35,902 nt of DNA, taken from positions 1 to 35,902 of the forward strand of contig JAISOY010000068.1 in assembly GCA_031275285.1 (NCBI GenBank). The letters are read 5' to 3'. The notes beneath the pieces are model-generated. The model was given only the letters and a program-made list of their open reading frames with translations, did not search any database and was not told the origin of the DNA. Of the stretch, positions 15,643 to 23,917 are shown in pieces. The position numbers and the translations under genes were made by a program. This DNA comes from Bacteroidales bacterium (GTDB taxonomy: Bacteria; Bacteroidota; Bacteroidia; Bacteroidales; UBA4181). Numbering within the stretch: the first letter of the stretch is position 1; the number at the start of each line of letters is the position of its first letter.

Positions 15643-17439
15643 TTAATTGGGGATTACTTTTTCGACTCCTTTTTTCATCAATGTTTTCAGATCTTTCAGG
15701 TGATCCTGATATACTCCCCTCGGATTGGTTTTATTTTGTATGCAAAGTGAAGCTGCCATTCCTACTACTTCACCCATCATACCTGTGGTTTTTTGCACCC
15801 GGATACTCCCGAATGCAACATGTGTTGCACTAATGTTACGCCCTGCCATAAACAAATTGTTTATATTCCTGGAATAGAGGCAACGATAGGGTACATGATA
15901 AGGATATATGGGAACCTGAACGCAATAACTGTAAAATTCTTCCCCCGGGAAAAAACTGCTGCATTTAGGATCGGGAAAATGAAGGTCTAATGACCATGTT
16001 GTAGTAAAACTGGCATCATTATATTTTACCTGGTTTTGAATATCATTCTGATTCAGTATGATATCCCCGAGTAAACGGCGGGATTCCCTCTTTCCCGCTA
16101 AAAAGGCCATCCAGGTTATCTCCCGGTTGGCATAATCCGGATCGTTATTTTTTAAGTAAGACCAGTTACCTAATATGGCCCTGAGATTCTGGTCCCTTAT
16201 ATTTTCTGCATTCAGGATGGTGTTTTTTGTAAAACCACCTTCCCATTTCCAGCCGGGTTTTTTTTCTTTTATGTGATAAACTTCACTGAACTGACAAGCC
16301 CATTCCAATACGGGAAAAGAAGAGGGTTTGTCTTTTGTTTCGAATGACCACATATTGGAGGAACCTAATACATGATGATCTGAAGATAATGGTGCCAGCG
16401 ACTCGAAAGCTTCATAACGGCTTTCTCTTCCCATCCGGTAATCTGCCCCGGAAAGATAACCAACAGCCGCATCTCCTGTGCAATCCGCAAATAATGTTCC
16501 GTAGAAACGGAATTCATCACCGGTTTCTATATGGCGGCCGGTAACTGACTGTATCGTATTTTGATCAGTTTCAACGACAAATACATGAATATTCAGATAT
16601 AAACTGATATTTTTGTTTTCCCGTACCACACTCATTTTCTTATCATCCTTGTAAGCTTCCGCAGGGCCGGCATTGAAGGGCCTGTCCATCTGGATTTCTT
16701 TAACTACTTTTCCCAGGTTCGGATAAAGGTTTTTATCGGTATCACCTGTCAGGCCCACCCTGATTTCTGAACTGCCATTTCCTCCCAGAACCGGGCGGTC
16801 ATTGATCAATGCGACCTTAAGACCGCATTGTGCGGCAGAAACAGCTGCACATATCCCTGCTGCTCCTCCTCCGATAACCACCAGGTCATAATGCCCTGCA
16901 TCTTTTTGTTTTATGTTCAGCTTTTCCCGCCTGAATTCCATCAGTTCATCTGTTGCTGACGGCGGCACAAAAGAAGGGTCTTTAGTGAAATAAAGAGCAT
17001 CGCAACGACCGTTGAAGCCTGTTAAATCCTGTAAAATGATTTCTGTTTGCTTTTTATTGATATTGATCTTTCCGGCGCTTTGCCAGATCCATTCGTTGCC
17101 CTTATCACCCAGGGTTACAGGAAGGACTTTACCGTTCAGTTTAATCCTGAACTTTCCGGGGCCGGCTTTTTCGTACCATGGAGATGTCCAGTTATATACC
17201 CGCACATGTATGTAATAAGTACCTGTTTCAGGAAAATCAACTACCGTACCGGCATCAGATACAGGTTTTCCCAGTCCGTGGGCCATCAGGTAAGGAGAGC
17301 CCATCTGGTCTGCAAACTGTTGGTCTACTACCCAGCCGCCTTTTTCTGCAAAACTCTCCGCTTCGACAAACAAGTCCGATGCATATATATGCCTGACGCT
17401 GGAAAGCAATATTACTAACAGAAACACATACGGATTCAT
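15643..17439 (-). CDS. Secreted FAD-dependent oxidoreductase with N-terminal CBD-like domain
   Basis: The 598-residue product has a Sec signal (residues 1-20, ending HIYAS) without lipobox Cys. Residues 22-155 form a beta-sandwich (FVEAESFAEKGGWVV, then TGTYYIHVRVYNW, ending LTGFNGRCDALY), like the golvesin/xanthan-lyase CBD-like domain. Residues 184-590 are the FAD_oxidored domain: VVIGGGAAG, DRPVLGGNGSSEIRVG, ADCTGDAAVGYLSGADYR, GKRESRRLLGD and the C-terminal FAD loop AGRNISATHVAFGSIRV. Its ATG follows directly on the TAA of the upstream paralogue (TAAATG), so translation is coupled. It is closely similar to the two genes upstream, which points to tandem duplication. Substrate and electron acceptor are unknown. 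Confidence 0.85.
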   Translation of the reverse strand: MNPYVFLLVILLSSVRHIYASDLFVEAESFAEKGGWVVDQQFADQMGSPYLMAHGLGKPVSDAGTVVDFPETGTYYIHVRVYNWTSPWYEKAGPGKFRIKLNGKVLPVTLGDKGNEWIWQSAGKININKKQTEIILQDLTGFNGRCDALYFTKDPSFVPPSATDELMEFRREKLNIKQKDAGHYDLVVIGGGAAGICAAVSAAQCGLKVALINDRPVLGGNGSSEIRVGLTGDTDKNLYPNLGKVVKEIQMDRPFNAGPAEAYKDDKKMSVVRENKNISLYLNIHVFVVETDQNTIQSVTGRHIETGDEFRFYGTLFADCTGDAAVGYLSGADYRMGRESRYEAFESLAPLSSDHHVLGSSNMWSFETKDKPSSFPVLEWACQFSEVYHIKEKKPGWKWEGGFTKNTILNAENIRDQNLRAILGNWSYLKNNDPDYANREITWMAFLAGKRESRRLLGDIILNQNDIQNQVKYNDASFTTTWSLDLHFPDPKCSSFFPGEEFYSYCVQVPIYPYHVPYRCLYSRNINNLFMAGRNISATHVAFGSIRVQKTTGMMGEVVGMAASLCIQNKTNPRGVYQDHLKDLKTLMKKGVEKVIPN

Positions 17440-19302
17440 TTAATCTCTTTTTTGGGGTCTTTCCTTTAAGGTTCCACCCAGGTTATAATCCGGATATCCT
17501 TTAGTACCATCTTTTCCGACTCCTTTTTTCATCAGTACTTTCAAATCTTCCAGATGATTTTCATATACCCCCCTTGGGTTGGTCTTGTTCTGTTTGCAAA
17601 GCGAGGCCGCCATTCCTACTACCTCGCCCATCAATCCGGTAGTACGCATTACACGGACGGTTCCTAGAGCCACGTGTGTTACACTGATATTACGTCCGGC
17701 CATGAAAAGGTTGTCGACGTTGCGTGAATAGAAGCAACGGTAAGGAATAGGGTAAGGATAAATAGTTTTATGGACAGCAATGGATTTGAATTCCTGACCG
17801 GGGAATTGTGCCGTATTTTTCGGATCGGGATAATGCAGGTCGATGCTCCATGAAGTAGAAGCTGTTCCGTCAGGGTATACCACATAATCGGTGATGTCCT
17901 GTTCTTTCAATATGTGATCGCCCAGAAGACGGCGTGATTCGCGTTTTCCTGCAACATAAGCGACCCAACCGAGAGAACGGTTGACATATTTTTCGTTTTC
18001 ACTGAGTTCATTTTTCAAAAAAGACCAGTTGGAATATACCACCATCAGGCCATAGTCACGGATACGTTCGAATTCACTGATCTGGTCGTAATTCATACCT
18101 GTTTCCCAGGTCCATTCCCCCATGGTTACTTTCTGGGCATTTTCTTCGTTGAATTCAACGCCATAGCGAAAAACCGGAAAATCAACCGGAGTTTTTTTAT
18201 CTTCAGAATACCATTGTACGGAACTTCCCATGGTCATTTTATCTCCTTCTTCTGGGGCTGTGGATTCACCAAACTCAGCTTTTGATTCCCGACCCATGGC
18301 GAAATCGGCTCCGGCCAGTACACCGACAGTACCATCACCTGTACAATCGGCAAAAACGGGAGCGGTGAAGGTCAATTCTTCGCCTGTTTCAATGTGTTTT
18401 GCTGTAACCGATTTGATCATATTCCCATCCATTTTTACGGCAAAAGCGCGATAGTTGAGGAATTGGTCTATATTCGGTTCTCCATCCATCAGGTTGGTTT
18501 TCTTTTCATCTTCATACCTGTCTGCCGGTTGTGCATTCCCACCTTTCATCGGGCTCATTTCTTTAACCACACCGCCTAATTCCGGATACGGTTCCAATGC
18601 AATTCGTCCGCCAAGATGTACACGAACTTCGGAACTGTTGTTACCACCCCATATAGGCCTGTCGTGTATGATGGCAACTTTTGATCCCAGGCGGGCGGCT
18701 GAGACAGCAGCACACATGCCTGCAACTCCACCTCCTACGACTACGAAATCATATTTTCCTGCATTCTTAGGCTTGATGCCTGTTTTCTGGGAACGGAAAG
18801 TAGTCAGTTGATCCAACCCTGCCGGAGGAACGAATGTGCTATCCTGTGTGAAATATATGGCATCACAACGTCCGTTGAATCCGGTTAAATCCTGTAAAGC
18901 GACCTGTGTATTCTTGTTTTTGATCTCTATTTTGCCACCATCCTGCCACAACCATGAATTCCCGGTATCTCCGAAAACCCGGCCAACCGGCTTTTGATCG
19001 ATCAAAACCTGAAATTTTCCCGGACCAGGATCATTTGTCCATGGAGATGTCCAGTTATAAGTGCGGACAAACATCCTGTAACTACCTGTTTTAGGGAACC
19101 TGACGGTAGTAGTTGCGTTATCTACTTTCTTTCCCATACCATGTGCCATCAGGTAGGATGATCCCATCAGATCCATAAATTGCTGGTCGACCACCCAACC
19201 TCCTTTATCGGAAAAATTTTCTGTTTCAACAAAAAGATCAGCAGGTTGGTTACTACATGCTGCCAAAACAATACAAAGTAAAATAATGAAATGTGTTTTC
19301 AT
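17440..19302 (-). CDS. Lipoprotein FAD-dependent oxidoreductase with N-terminal CBD-like domain
   Basis: The 620-residue product has a lipoprotein signal (MKTHFIILLCIVLAAC, Cys16). The CBD-like domain spans 22-155 with FVETENFSDKGGWVVDQQ and TGSYRMFVRTYNWTSPW. The FAD domain follows with VVVGGGVAGMCAAVSAARLG (187-206), DRPIWGGNNSSEVRVHLGG, ADCTGDGTVGVLAGADFAMG, GKRESRRLLGDHILKEQDI and AGRNISVTHVALGTVRVMRT. Most residues around the flavin are kept relative to the paralogues on both sides, so the copies look active. It stops with no gap before the next ATG and begins 29 bp after the stop of the upstream copy. The segment DGEPNIDQFLNYRAFAVK is the part that survives in the remnant at 10597-10824. 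The reaction is not known; oxidation of a sugar hydroxyl on the glycan is one possibility. Confidence 0.86.
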   Translation of the reverse strand: MKTHFIILLCIVLAACSNQPADLFVETENFSDKGGWVVDQQFMDLMGSSYLMAHGMGKKVDNATTTVRFPKTGSYRMFVRTYNWTSPWTNDPGPGKFQVLIDQKPVGRVFGDTGNSWLWQDGGKIEIKNKNTQVALQDLTGFNGRCDAIYFTQDSTFVPPAGLDQLTTFRSQKTGIKPKNAGKYDFVVVGGGVAGMCAAVSAARLGSKVAIIHDRPIWGGNNSSEVRVHLGGRIALEPYPELGGVVKEMSPMKGGNAQPADRYEDEKKTNLMDGEPNIDQFLNYRAFAVKMDGNMIKSVTAKHIETGEELTFTAPVFADCTGDGTVGVLAGADFAMGRESKAEFGESTAPEEGDKMTMGSSVQWYSEDKKTPVDFPVFRYGVEFNEENAQKVTMGEWTWETGMNYDQISEFERIRDYGLMVVYSNWSFLKNELSENEKYVNRSLGWVAYVAGKRESRRLLGDHILKEQDITDYVVYPDGTASTSWSIDLHYPDPKNTAQFPGQEFKSIAVHKTIYPYPIPYRCFYSRNVDNLFMAGRNISVTHVALGTVRVMRTTGLMGEVVGMAASLCKQNKTNPRGVYENHLEDLKVLMKKGVGKDGTKGYPDYNLGGTLKERPQKRD

Positions 19303-19331
19303 GAGAGATATACTAATTTATGATTTTTCTG

Positions 19332-21260
19332 TTATTCATCAAGTTTCTTTATTTCAGGAAACCCAAGGTTACCAACGCCCTTTTCCATTAATGTTTTTAA
19401 TTCAGGCAAATGTAATTGATAGATTTGTCTTGGATTTACCGAATGTTTCTTGCATAATGAAGCTGCCATCCCGACTACTTCACCCATCATTCCCCCTGTC
19501 CGCATAACACGAATTGTTCCCAGGGCGACATGTGTCACACTGATATTCCGTCCGGCCATGAACATATTATCTATATTTCTGGAATATAAACACCTGTATG
19601 GTACTGCATAGGGTTTTATATCCTGTATATCGGCATAAGAAAGAAATGGTTCTTCTGTTAAACCGGGAATTTCTTTGGGAAAATGAAGATCTATTCCCCA
19701 GGTAGTAGTAAAAGAAGCATCTTCATAAGATATATCTTCTAAGATATCCTGTTCTTTCAATATGATATCGCCCAGTAAGCGGCGTGATTCCCGTTTGCCT
19801 CCGATATAGGCAACCCAGGTAAGTTTTTTATCTGCAAATGCGTCTTTTTTAGGGCTTTTATTTTTCAGAAAATCCCAATTTCCAAAAACAGCACGTAATC
19901 CATAATCACGGATATATTCTATTTCAGTGATCTGATTTCTGTTCATTCCTGTTTCCCAATTCCAATCTCCCCTCAGGCCCGGGCGACAGGTTTGTTCATT
20001 AAATTGAAGCGCCCATGAGCATTCCGGAAATAAAGAATTCTTATTTGTCTTTTCAGCATACCATTGAACAGAAGTGCCCATTACTAATTGATCTGTTTGT
20101 TCCGGTGCCCGTGGTTCTCCGGTTTCACTTTTACTTTCCCTGCCCATACGAAAATCTGCATTAGAGAGATAACCCAGATTTCCGTCACCTGTACAATCGG
20201 CAAATAATTTACCCTTGAAAAGGTATTCCTCACCGGTCATAATATTTTTACCTGTTACAGAAACAATACAATTTCCTTCTTTATGTATTTTGTAAACTTC
20301 TGTATTCAGGAACAGGGTGATGTTCTTTTCATTTTCCACCACCCATTGTTTTTTTGTATCTTCATAGTTGGTTTCAGGTCCGGCATTATGGATTTTTTTC
20401 TCGGGATGTTTTTTTATGATATCCATAATTTGCCTGCTTCTTTCCGCATCGGGATTTTGTTTTGCTTCCCAATATGTCCAGTGTCCGACACCTCCGATTT
20501 CATCGAGCAGATTACCCAGATTAGGATAAGGTAGTTGACTGATCAATCCTGACAAACCGACGCGTACTTCCGAACTATTGTTTCCTCCAAGTACCGGCCG
20601 GTTTTGTATCAACGCTACTTTGCATCCTAAACGGGCGGCACTGATGGCTGCGCAACAACCGGCAATACCACCTCCAACGACGACAAGATCAAAATCTTTC
20701 AATATTTCAGGATTGGATAATCCTAATTGCTGTTCACGAAAAGCAGCTAGTTTGTCCGGCTCGTCGGGAGGGATTTGTTTGTGGTCTGTAGTCAGGTAAA
20801 TAGCATCACAACGACCATTAAATCCGGTAAGGTCGTGAAGTGTAATCTTGTTATCACCGGATTTTAATTTTATGATCCCTCCATCCTGCCAGTGCCACTC
20901 AGCCTGCCTTGTTCCGAAAATAGTATCTAATATGAGGCCATTAAATTGAACCATGAACCTTCCCGGTGATCCTTCTTTTCCCCACTGTTTTACCCAATCC
21001 CTCGTCCTGACCCAAACCCTGTATTTCCCGTTTTCAGGCAGGGAAATAACCGTGGATGCATCTTCAACAGGGATACCCAGTCCGTGAGCCATCAGGTATG
21101 GTGATCCCATCGCATTTACAGATTGATTGTCGACTACCCAACCGCCTTTATCAGAAAAACTTTCTACTTCTATAAAAACATCAACAGGTTGATTATTACA
21201 TGCGTAGAAGACCCCCCATGTTAAGAATAGTATTGTGATTTTATGGATACCTCCGGTCAT
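19332..21260 (-). CDS. Lipoprotein FAD-dependent oxidoreductase with N-terminal CBD-like domain
   Basis: The start is ATG at 21258-21260; the codon before it is TTG. The 642-residue product has a lipoprotein signal ending FYAC (Cys21). The CBD-like domain (27-160) has FIEVESFSDKGGWVVDNQ, and the FAD domain starts at VVVGGGIAGCC (193-203). Other shared motifs are NRPVLGGNNSSEVRVGLSG, ADCTGDGNLGYLSNADFRMG, GKRESRRLLGDIILKEQD and AGRNISVTHVALGTIRVMRT. Compared with its two paralogues it has an insert of about 40 residues near 235-290 (HWTYWEAKQNPDAERSRQ and following), close to the predicted substrate side, so specificity probably differs. It follows the 823-residue lipoprotein by 40 bp and is the first of four oxidoreductase genes in transcription order. 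Confidence 0.85.
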   Translation of the reverse strand: MTGGIHKITILFLTWGVFYACNNQPVDVFIEVESFSDKGGWVVDNQSVNAMGSPYLMAHGLGIPVEDASTVISLPENGKYRVWVRTRDWVKQWGKEGSPGRFMVQFNGLILDTIFGTRQAEWHWQDGGIIKLKSGDNKITLHDLTGFNGRCDAIYLTTDHKQIPPDEPDKLAAFREQQLGLSNPEILKDFDLVVVGGGIAGCCAAISAARLGCKVALIQNRPVLGGNNSSEVRVGLSGLISQLPYPNLGNLLDEIGGVGHWTYWEAKQNPDAERSRQIMDIIKKHPEKKIHNAGPETNYEDTKKQWVVENEKNITLFLNTEVYKIHKEGNCIVSVTGKNIMTGEEYLFKGKLFADCTGDGNLGYLSNADFRMGRESKSETGEPRAPEQTDQLVMGTSVQWYAEKTNKNSLFPECSWALQFNEQTCRPGLRGDWNWETGMNRNQITEIEYIRDYGLRAVFGNWDFLKNKSPKKDAFADKKLTWVAYIGGKRESRRLLGDIILKEQDILEDISYEDASFTTTWGIDLHFPKEIPGLTEEPFLSYADIQDIKPYAVPYRCLYSRNIDNMFMAGRNISVTHVALGTIRVMRTGGMMGEVVGMAASLCKKHSVNPRQIYQLHLPELKTLMEKGVGNLGFPEIKKLDE

Positions 21261-21303
21261 CAAATATTGTTCTTATCAAATTTTTCAGATTGTATTTATA
21301 CTA

Positions 21304-23775
21304 TTAATTATATTCCAGCCATGCCGTTGCCAGCGTATTACTATCGGTTGAGAACCGTATCCATCTTGCCAGGAAGGATTGCGGAAACAGGGATTTAAAT
21401 ATTTCTCCGGGGCCTACACTAATGTCCTTGTATTTCACCCAGTCTCCATCCCCTGTAGGATCGACTTCAATGGTAAAAGTAACCATTTTAGCCGATTGAT
21501 GCGATAATTCTAACTGGCGTTGATCATAAAAACCTATTAAGTACGGGTCGGATGGTATCCCCGCTTTTACATTTGTATCTACCCATGGCCCTCCTTTTCC
21601 TTCGGGTTTTCCTAATTTCCACAGATCATCGATCACTCCGGCCCAAACAGCAGCCTTCTTGTCTTCAGAAATAAATATATGTGGGTTTTTTCCTGCTTTT
21701 TTAGGATCAATTCCTGAAATAATGAGTAATCCGCGATAAGAAGCGTAATCTTGTATTTTCAGGTTATGTGAGGCAACGGGCCTTATTTTCGCATAGCCGT
21801 CTGCATTTTCTGCCGGTAGTTCATAAAAAGTTCCATGGCAATTGAAGAGATCCCGCTCTGTCGCCACTTCACGGCAAATACGCAACAATCCTTTCTGCAT
21901 TGCTGCCGTATATTCTTCGTTACCCAACGGAAGCCTCCATCTTCTACCCTTATCATCCACCACCAGTACCGAACCTTTTTCTACTTCAACAACATTTTCC
22001 GGGATGGCAAATTTTTCACGGATGAACGAAGTTGTTTTATGATCTTCTTTAAGAACTATTTTCATCCGTTCATCTATCTCATAATATCCGGTTTCTCCGG
22101 TTTCATTTCCTGCAAGTATCCCCATAACCCTTCTATTGTCTCCTAAACCGTATAATAATCCTCCTGTCGATTTTTCCTGGTCTATAGTAGAAATCCCTTT
22201 AAATATAGGGTCAGGGATGTTTTTTCTTTTATCTATATCCGCATAAACAAAAGCAACGCTTGCCTGTGTGTTTTTATCGGAAATAACCCTTATCCATTCT
22301 CCTTTTTCCTTTTCTTCGAATTCAAGAAATAGAGATCCTCCGGCAGGAATATCTATATCCTTCAGTTTATTCCATTGTCCGGTTCCTTCTTTATCTGTTT
22401 CGAATTTGAATGTTACGGTCTGATTTCCTGTATTTTTCAGCCAGGCAGTACGGATATCCCATCCGGCAAATAAAAATGGTTCGGAAGGAATATTGGCTTC
22501 TACAGGTTCATTTAACCATACATAGCCACCGGCATTTTTAGGTCCGAGTCTATCCGGTTGATCAACCGCTGTAAACCAAAGGTTCGAGTTGGATTGTCCC
22601 GGTCCTTCAATACCTCCTTTGGTTTTTCGTTTATTTAAAAATTCTTTTTGTGCAGCATCATCACAGCCGAATACCAATTGGTCATTCCAACGTGTAAAGT
22701 CACCGATTACTTTCAGATATGCCGAACGGGGCCTGATTCCTGCAGAATTGGATAAGGTAAAAGTTTTCGGGAAATGCCAGAACATACCGTGCATGGTCAT
22801 TAAGTAATCAGGCTGATCTTTCGTTCCGATATCACGGATCCTTGGCCACTCGGTATTCCAGCCGTGTGCTCCGTCATAAGAGTAACTGGCTTTAGGCAGG
22901 CGATAGAACTGCCAGCCTTTTTTTGCATCACGGACTCCTGTAATTACGGATTTGTGGTCCCAACCTGTTGCCCAGATAGGGTCCGTTGCAGGATCCGGAT
23001 TTCCGTATATTCCTCCTGGACCTGTTACTTCGACGAATTGGTTGCGACGGACAATTGTCCAATCTTTTCCATTCCATTCTGCCAAAACACCAGCTTTTAT
23101 ATCGAATTTAATTTTGGCTTCCGGACTATCCTCCCCGTTATTGGAATAAACCAGAACCCCCTGTCCTGAATATAATCCTTTCCCGTGGCAGCCGGGCAGA
23201 AGATCGTTGTATTGTCCGGATTTTCCTTTTTCTCTTTTCCCTTTTATATTACCATCCTCATACAACATGTTAACTCCCAGGTCATTTACATCTATCTCAT
23301 AAAAACCTTCCTCCATGGTACCCAAATATATTTTATTTTCCGGGTCTGTAAGATGACGTGCATTTCCCGTATGCCTTCCCGGAGCATTTTTATATGGTAT
23401 CGTCCTTACCTTTCTTTCCTGATCGACTACATACGGACCGATGAACAACTGGTTGCTTTCTTTGTGAATCATCCTGTTGGCAGGTGTTCCGCCCACACTT
23501 TCGGGCCTGGTTGTTATTTCAAGTTCCGGAGAAATTTCATATAATTTGTCGGATGAACCGAATGGTAAGTGCGGCCCGTAGGTAATCACCCACAACCTGT
23601 CTGCCCAGGTAACTACAGCTCCTGTTCCGCATTCTCCTTCGTTATTATAATAAGCTAAATGGGGATAGATGCCACTAATACAGAGTTTTGAAGCACTTTC
23701 CCGATTCGGAGGTGTACAGGAAAAAAGAAATATTATCCCGATGATATAGATGAATTTCCTCGTTTTGTGCAACAT
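21304..23775 (-). CDS. Large lipoprotein, possibly beta-propeller glycan-active enzyme, with two copies of a C-terminal module
   Basis: The 823-residue product has a lipoprotein signal (lipobox LFSC, Cys20). The N-terminal part (34-400) is Trp/Gly-rich with repeated strand patterns: SGIYPHLAYYNNEGECGTGA, WADRLWVITYGPH, GSSDKLYEI, LPGCHGKGLYSG. This suggests a beta-propeller. It reminds me of propeller enzymes that act on L-rhamnose-uronic acid linkages (GH145, PL25, PL42), but I cannot confirm the family. Residues 430-512 and 741-822 are an internal repeat (PSEPFLFAGWDIR versus PSDPYLIGFYDQR; KDIDIPAGG versus KDISVGPGE; WIRVISDKNT versus WIRFSTDSNT), probably beta-sandwich binding modules. 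It is the first gene after a strong terminator and has its own promoter-like box, so it may lead a second transcription unit. Confidence 0.6.
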   Translation of the reverse strand: MLHKTRKFIYIIGIIFLFSCTPPNRESASKLCISGIYPHLAYYNNEGECGTGAVVTWADRLWVITYGPHLPFGSSDKLYEISPELEITTRPESVGGTPANRMIHKESNQLFIGPYVVDQERKVRTIPYKNAPGRHTGNARHLTDPENKIYLGTMEEGFYEIDVNDLGVNMLYEDGNIKGKREKGKSGQYNDLLPGCHGKGLYSGQGVLVYSNNGEDSPEAKIKFDIKAGVLAEWNGKDWTIVRRNQFVEVTGPGGIYGNPDPATDPIWATGWDHKSVITGVRDAKKGWQFYRLPKASYSYDGAHGWNTEWPRIRDIGTKDQPDYLMTMHGMFWHFPKTFTLSNSAGIRPRSAYLKVIGDFTRWNDQLVFGCDDAAQKEFLNKRKTKGGIEGPGQSNSNLWFTAVDQPDRLGPKNAGGYVWLNEPVEANIPSEPFLFAGWDIRTAWLKNTGNQTVTFKFETDKEGTGQWNKLKDIDIPAGGSLFLEFEEKEKGEWIRVISDKNTQASVAFVYADIDKRKNIPDPIFKGISTIDQEKSTGGLLYGLGDNRRVMGILAGNETGETGYYEIDERMKIVLKEDHKTTSFIREKFAIPENVVEVEKGSVLVVDDKGRRWRLPLGNEEYTAAMQKGLLRICREVATERDLFNCHGTFYELPAENADGYAKIRPVASHNLKIQDYASYRGLLIISGIDPKKAGKNPHIFISEDKKAAVWAGVIDDLWKLGKPEGKGGPWVDTNVKAGIPSDPYLIGFYDQRQLELSHQSAKMVTFTIEVDPTGDGDWVKYKDISVGPGEIFKSLFPQSFLARWIRFSTDSNTLATAWLEYN

Positions 23776-23801
23776 ATGTATATACTTTTTTGTAAATATG
23801 C

Positions 23802-23829
23802 CAAAAATATTATTAAAATATAAAACAAC
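23802..23829 (-). promoter_or_regulatory. Candidate promoter for the 823-residue lipoprotein gene
   Basis: On the minus strand TATTTTTG (complement of 23802-23809) matches the Bacteroidota -7 consensus TAnnTTTG. A GTTG (23826-23829) lies 16 bp further upstream as a possible -33 element, somewhat closer than usual. It lies between the strong terminator and the ATG at 23775, where a promoter for a second unit would be expected. The region is AT-rich, so chance matches are possible. Confidence 0.4.
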
Positions 23830-23870
23830 TATATATTAAAATGGTTAAGAGAATAATAGTAAAAAAGAAA

Positions 23871-23908
23871 CGACATATACATCGGATTTAAATCCGATGT
23901 ATATGTCG
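23871..23908 (-). terminator. Strong rho-independent terminator inside the locus
   Basis: This is a perfect 38-bp inverted repeat with 19-nt arms (CGACATATACATCGGATTT and its complement). Read on the minus strand it is followed by TTTCTTTTTT. It starts 9 bp after the stop of the second surface-binding lipoprotein. It should separate susC, susD and binding-protein expression from the downstream enzymes, fully or in part. Confidence 0.88.
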
Positions 23909-23917
23909 TCAAACTGA

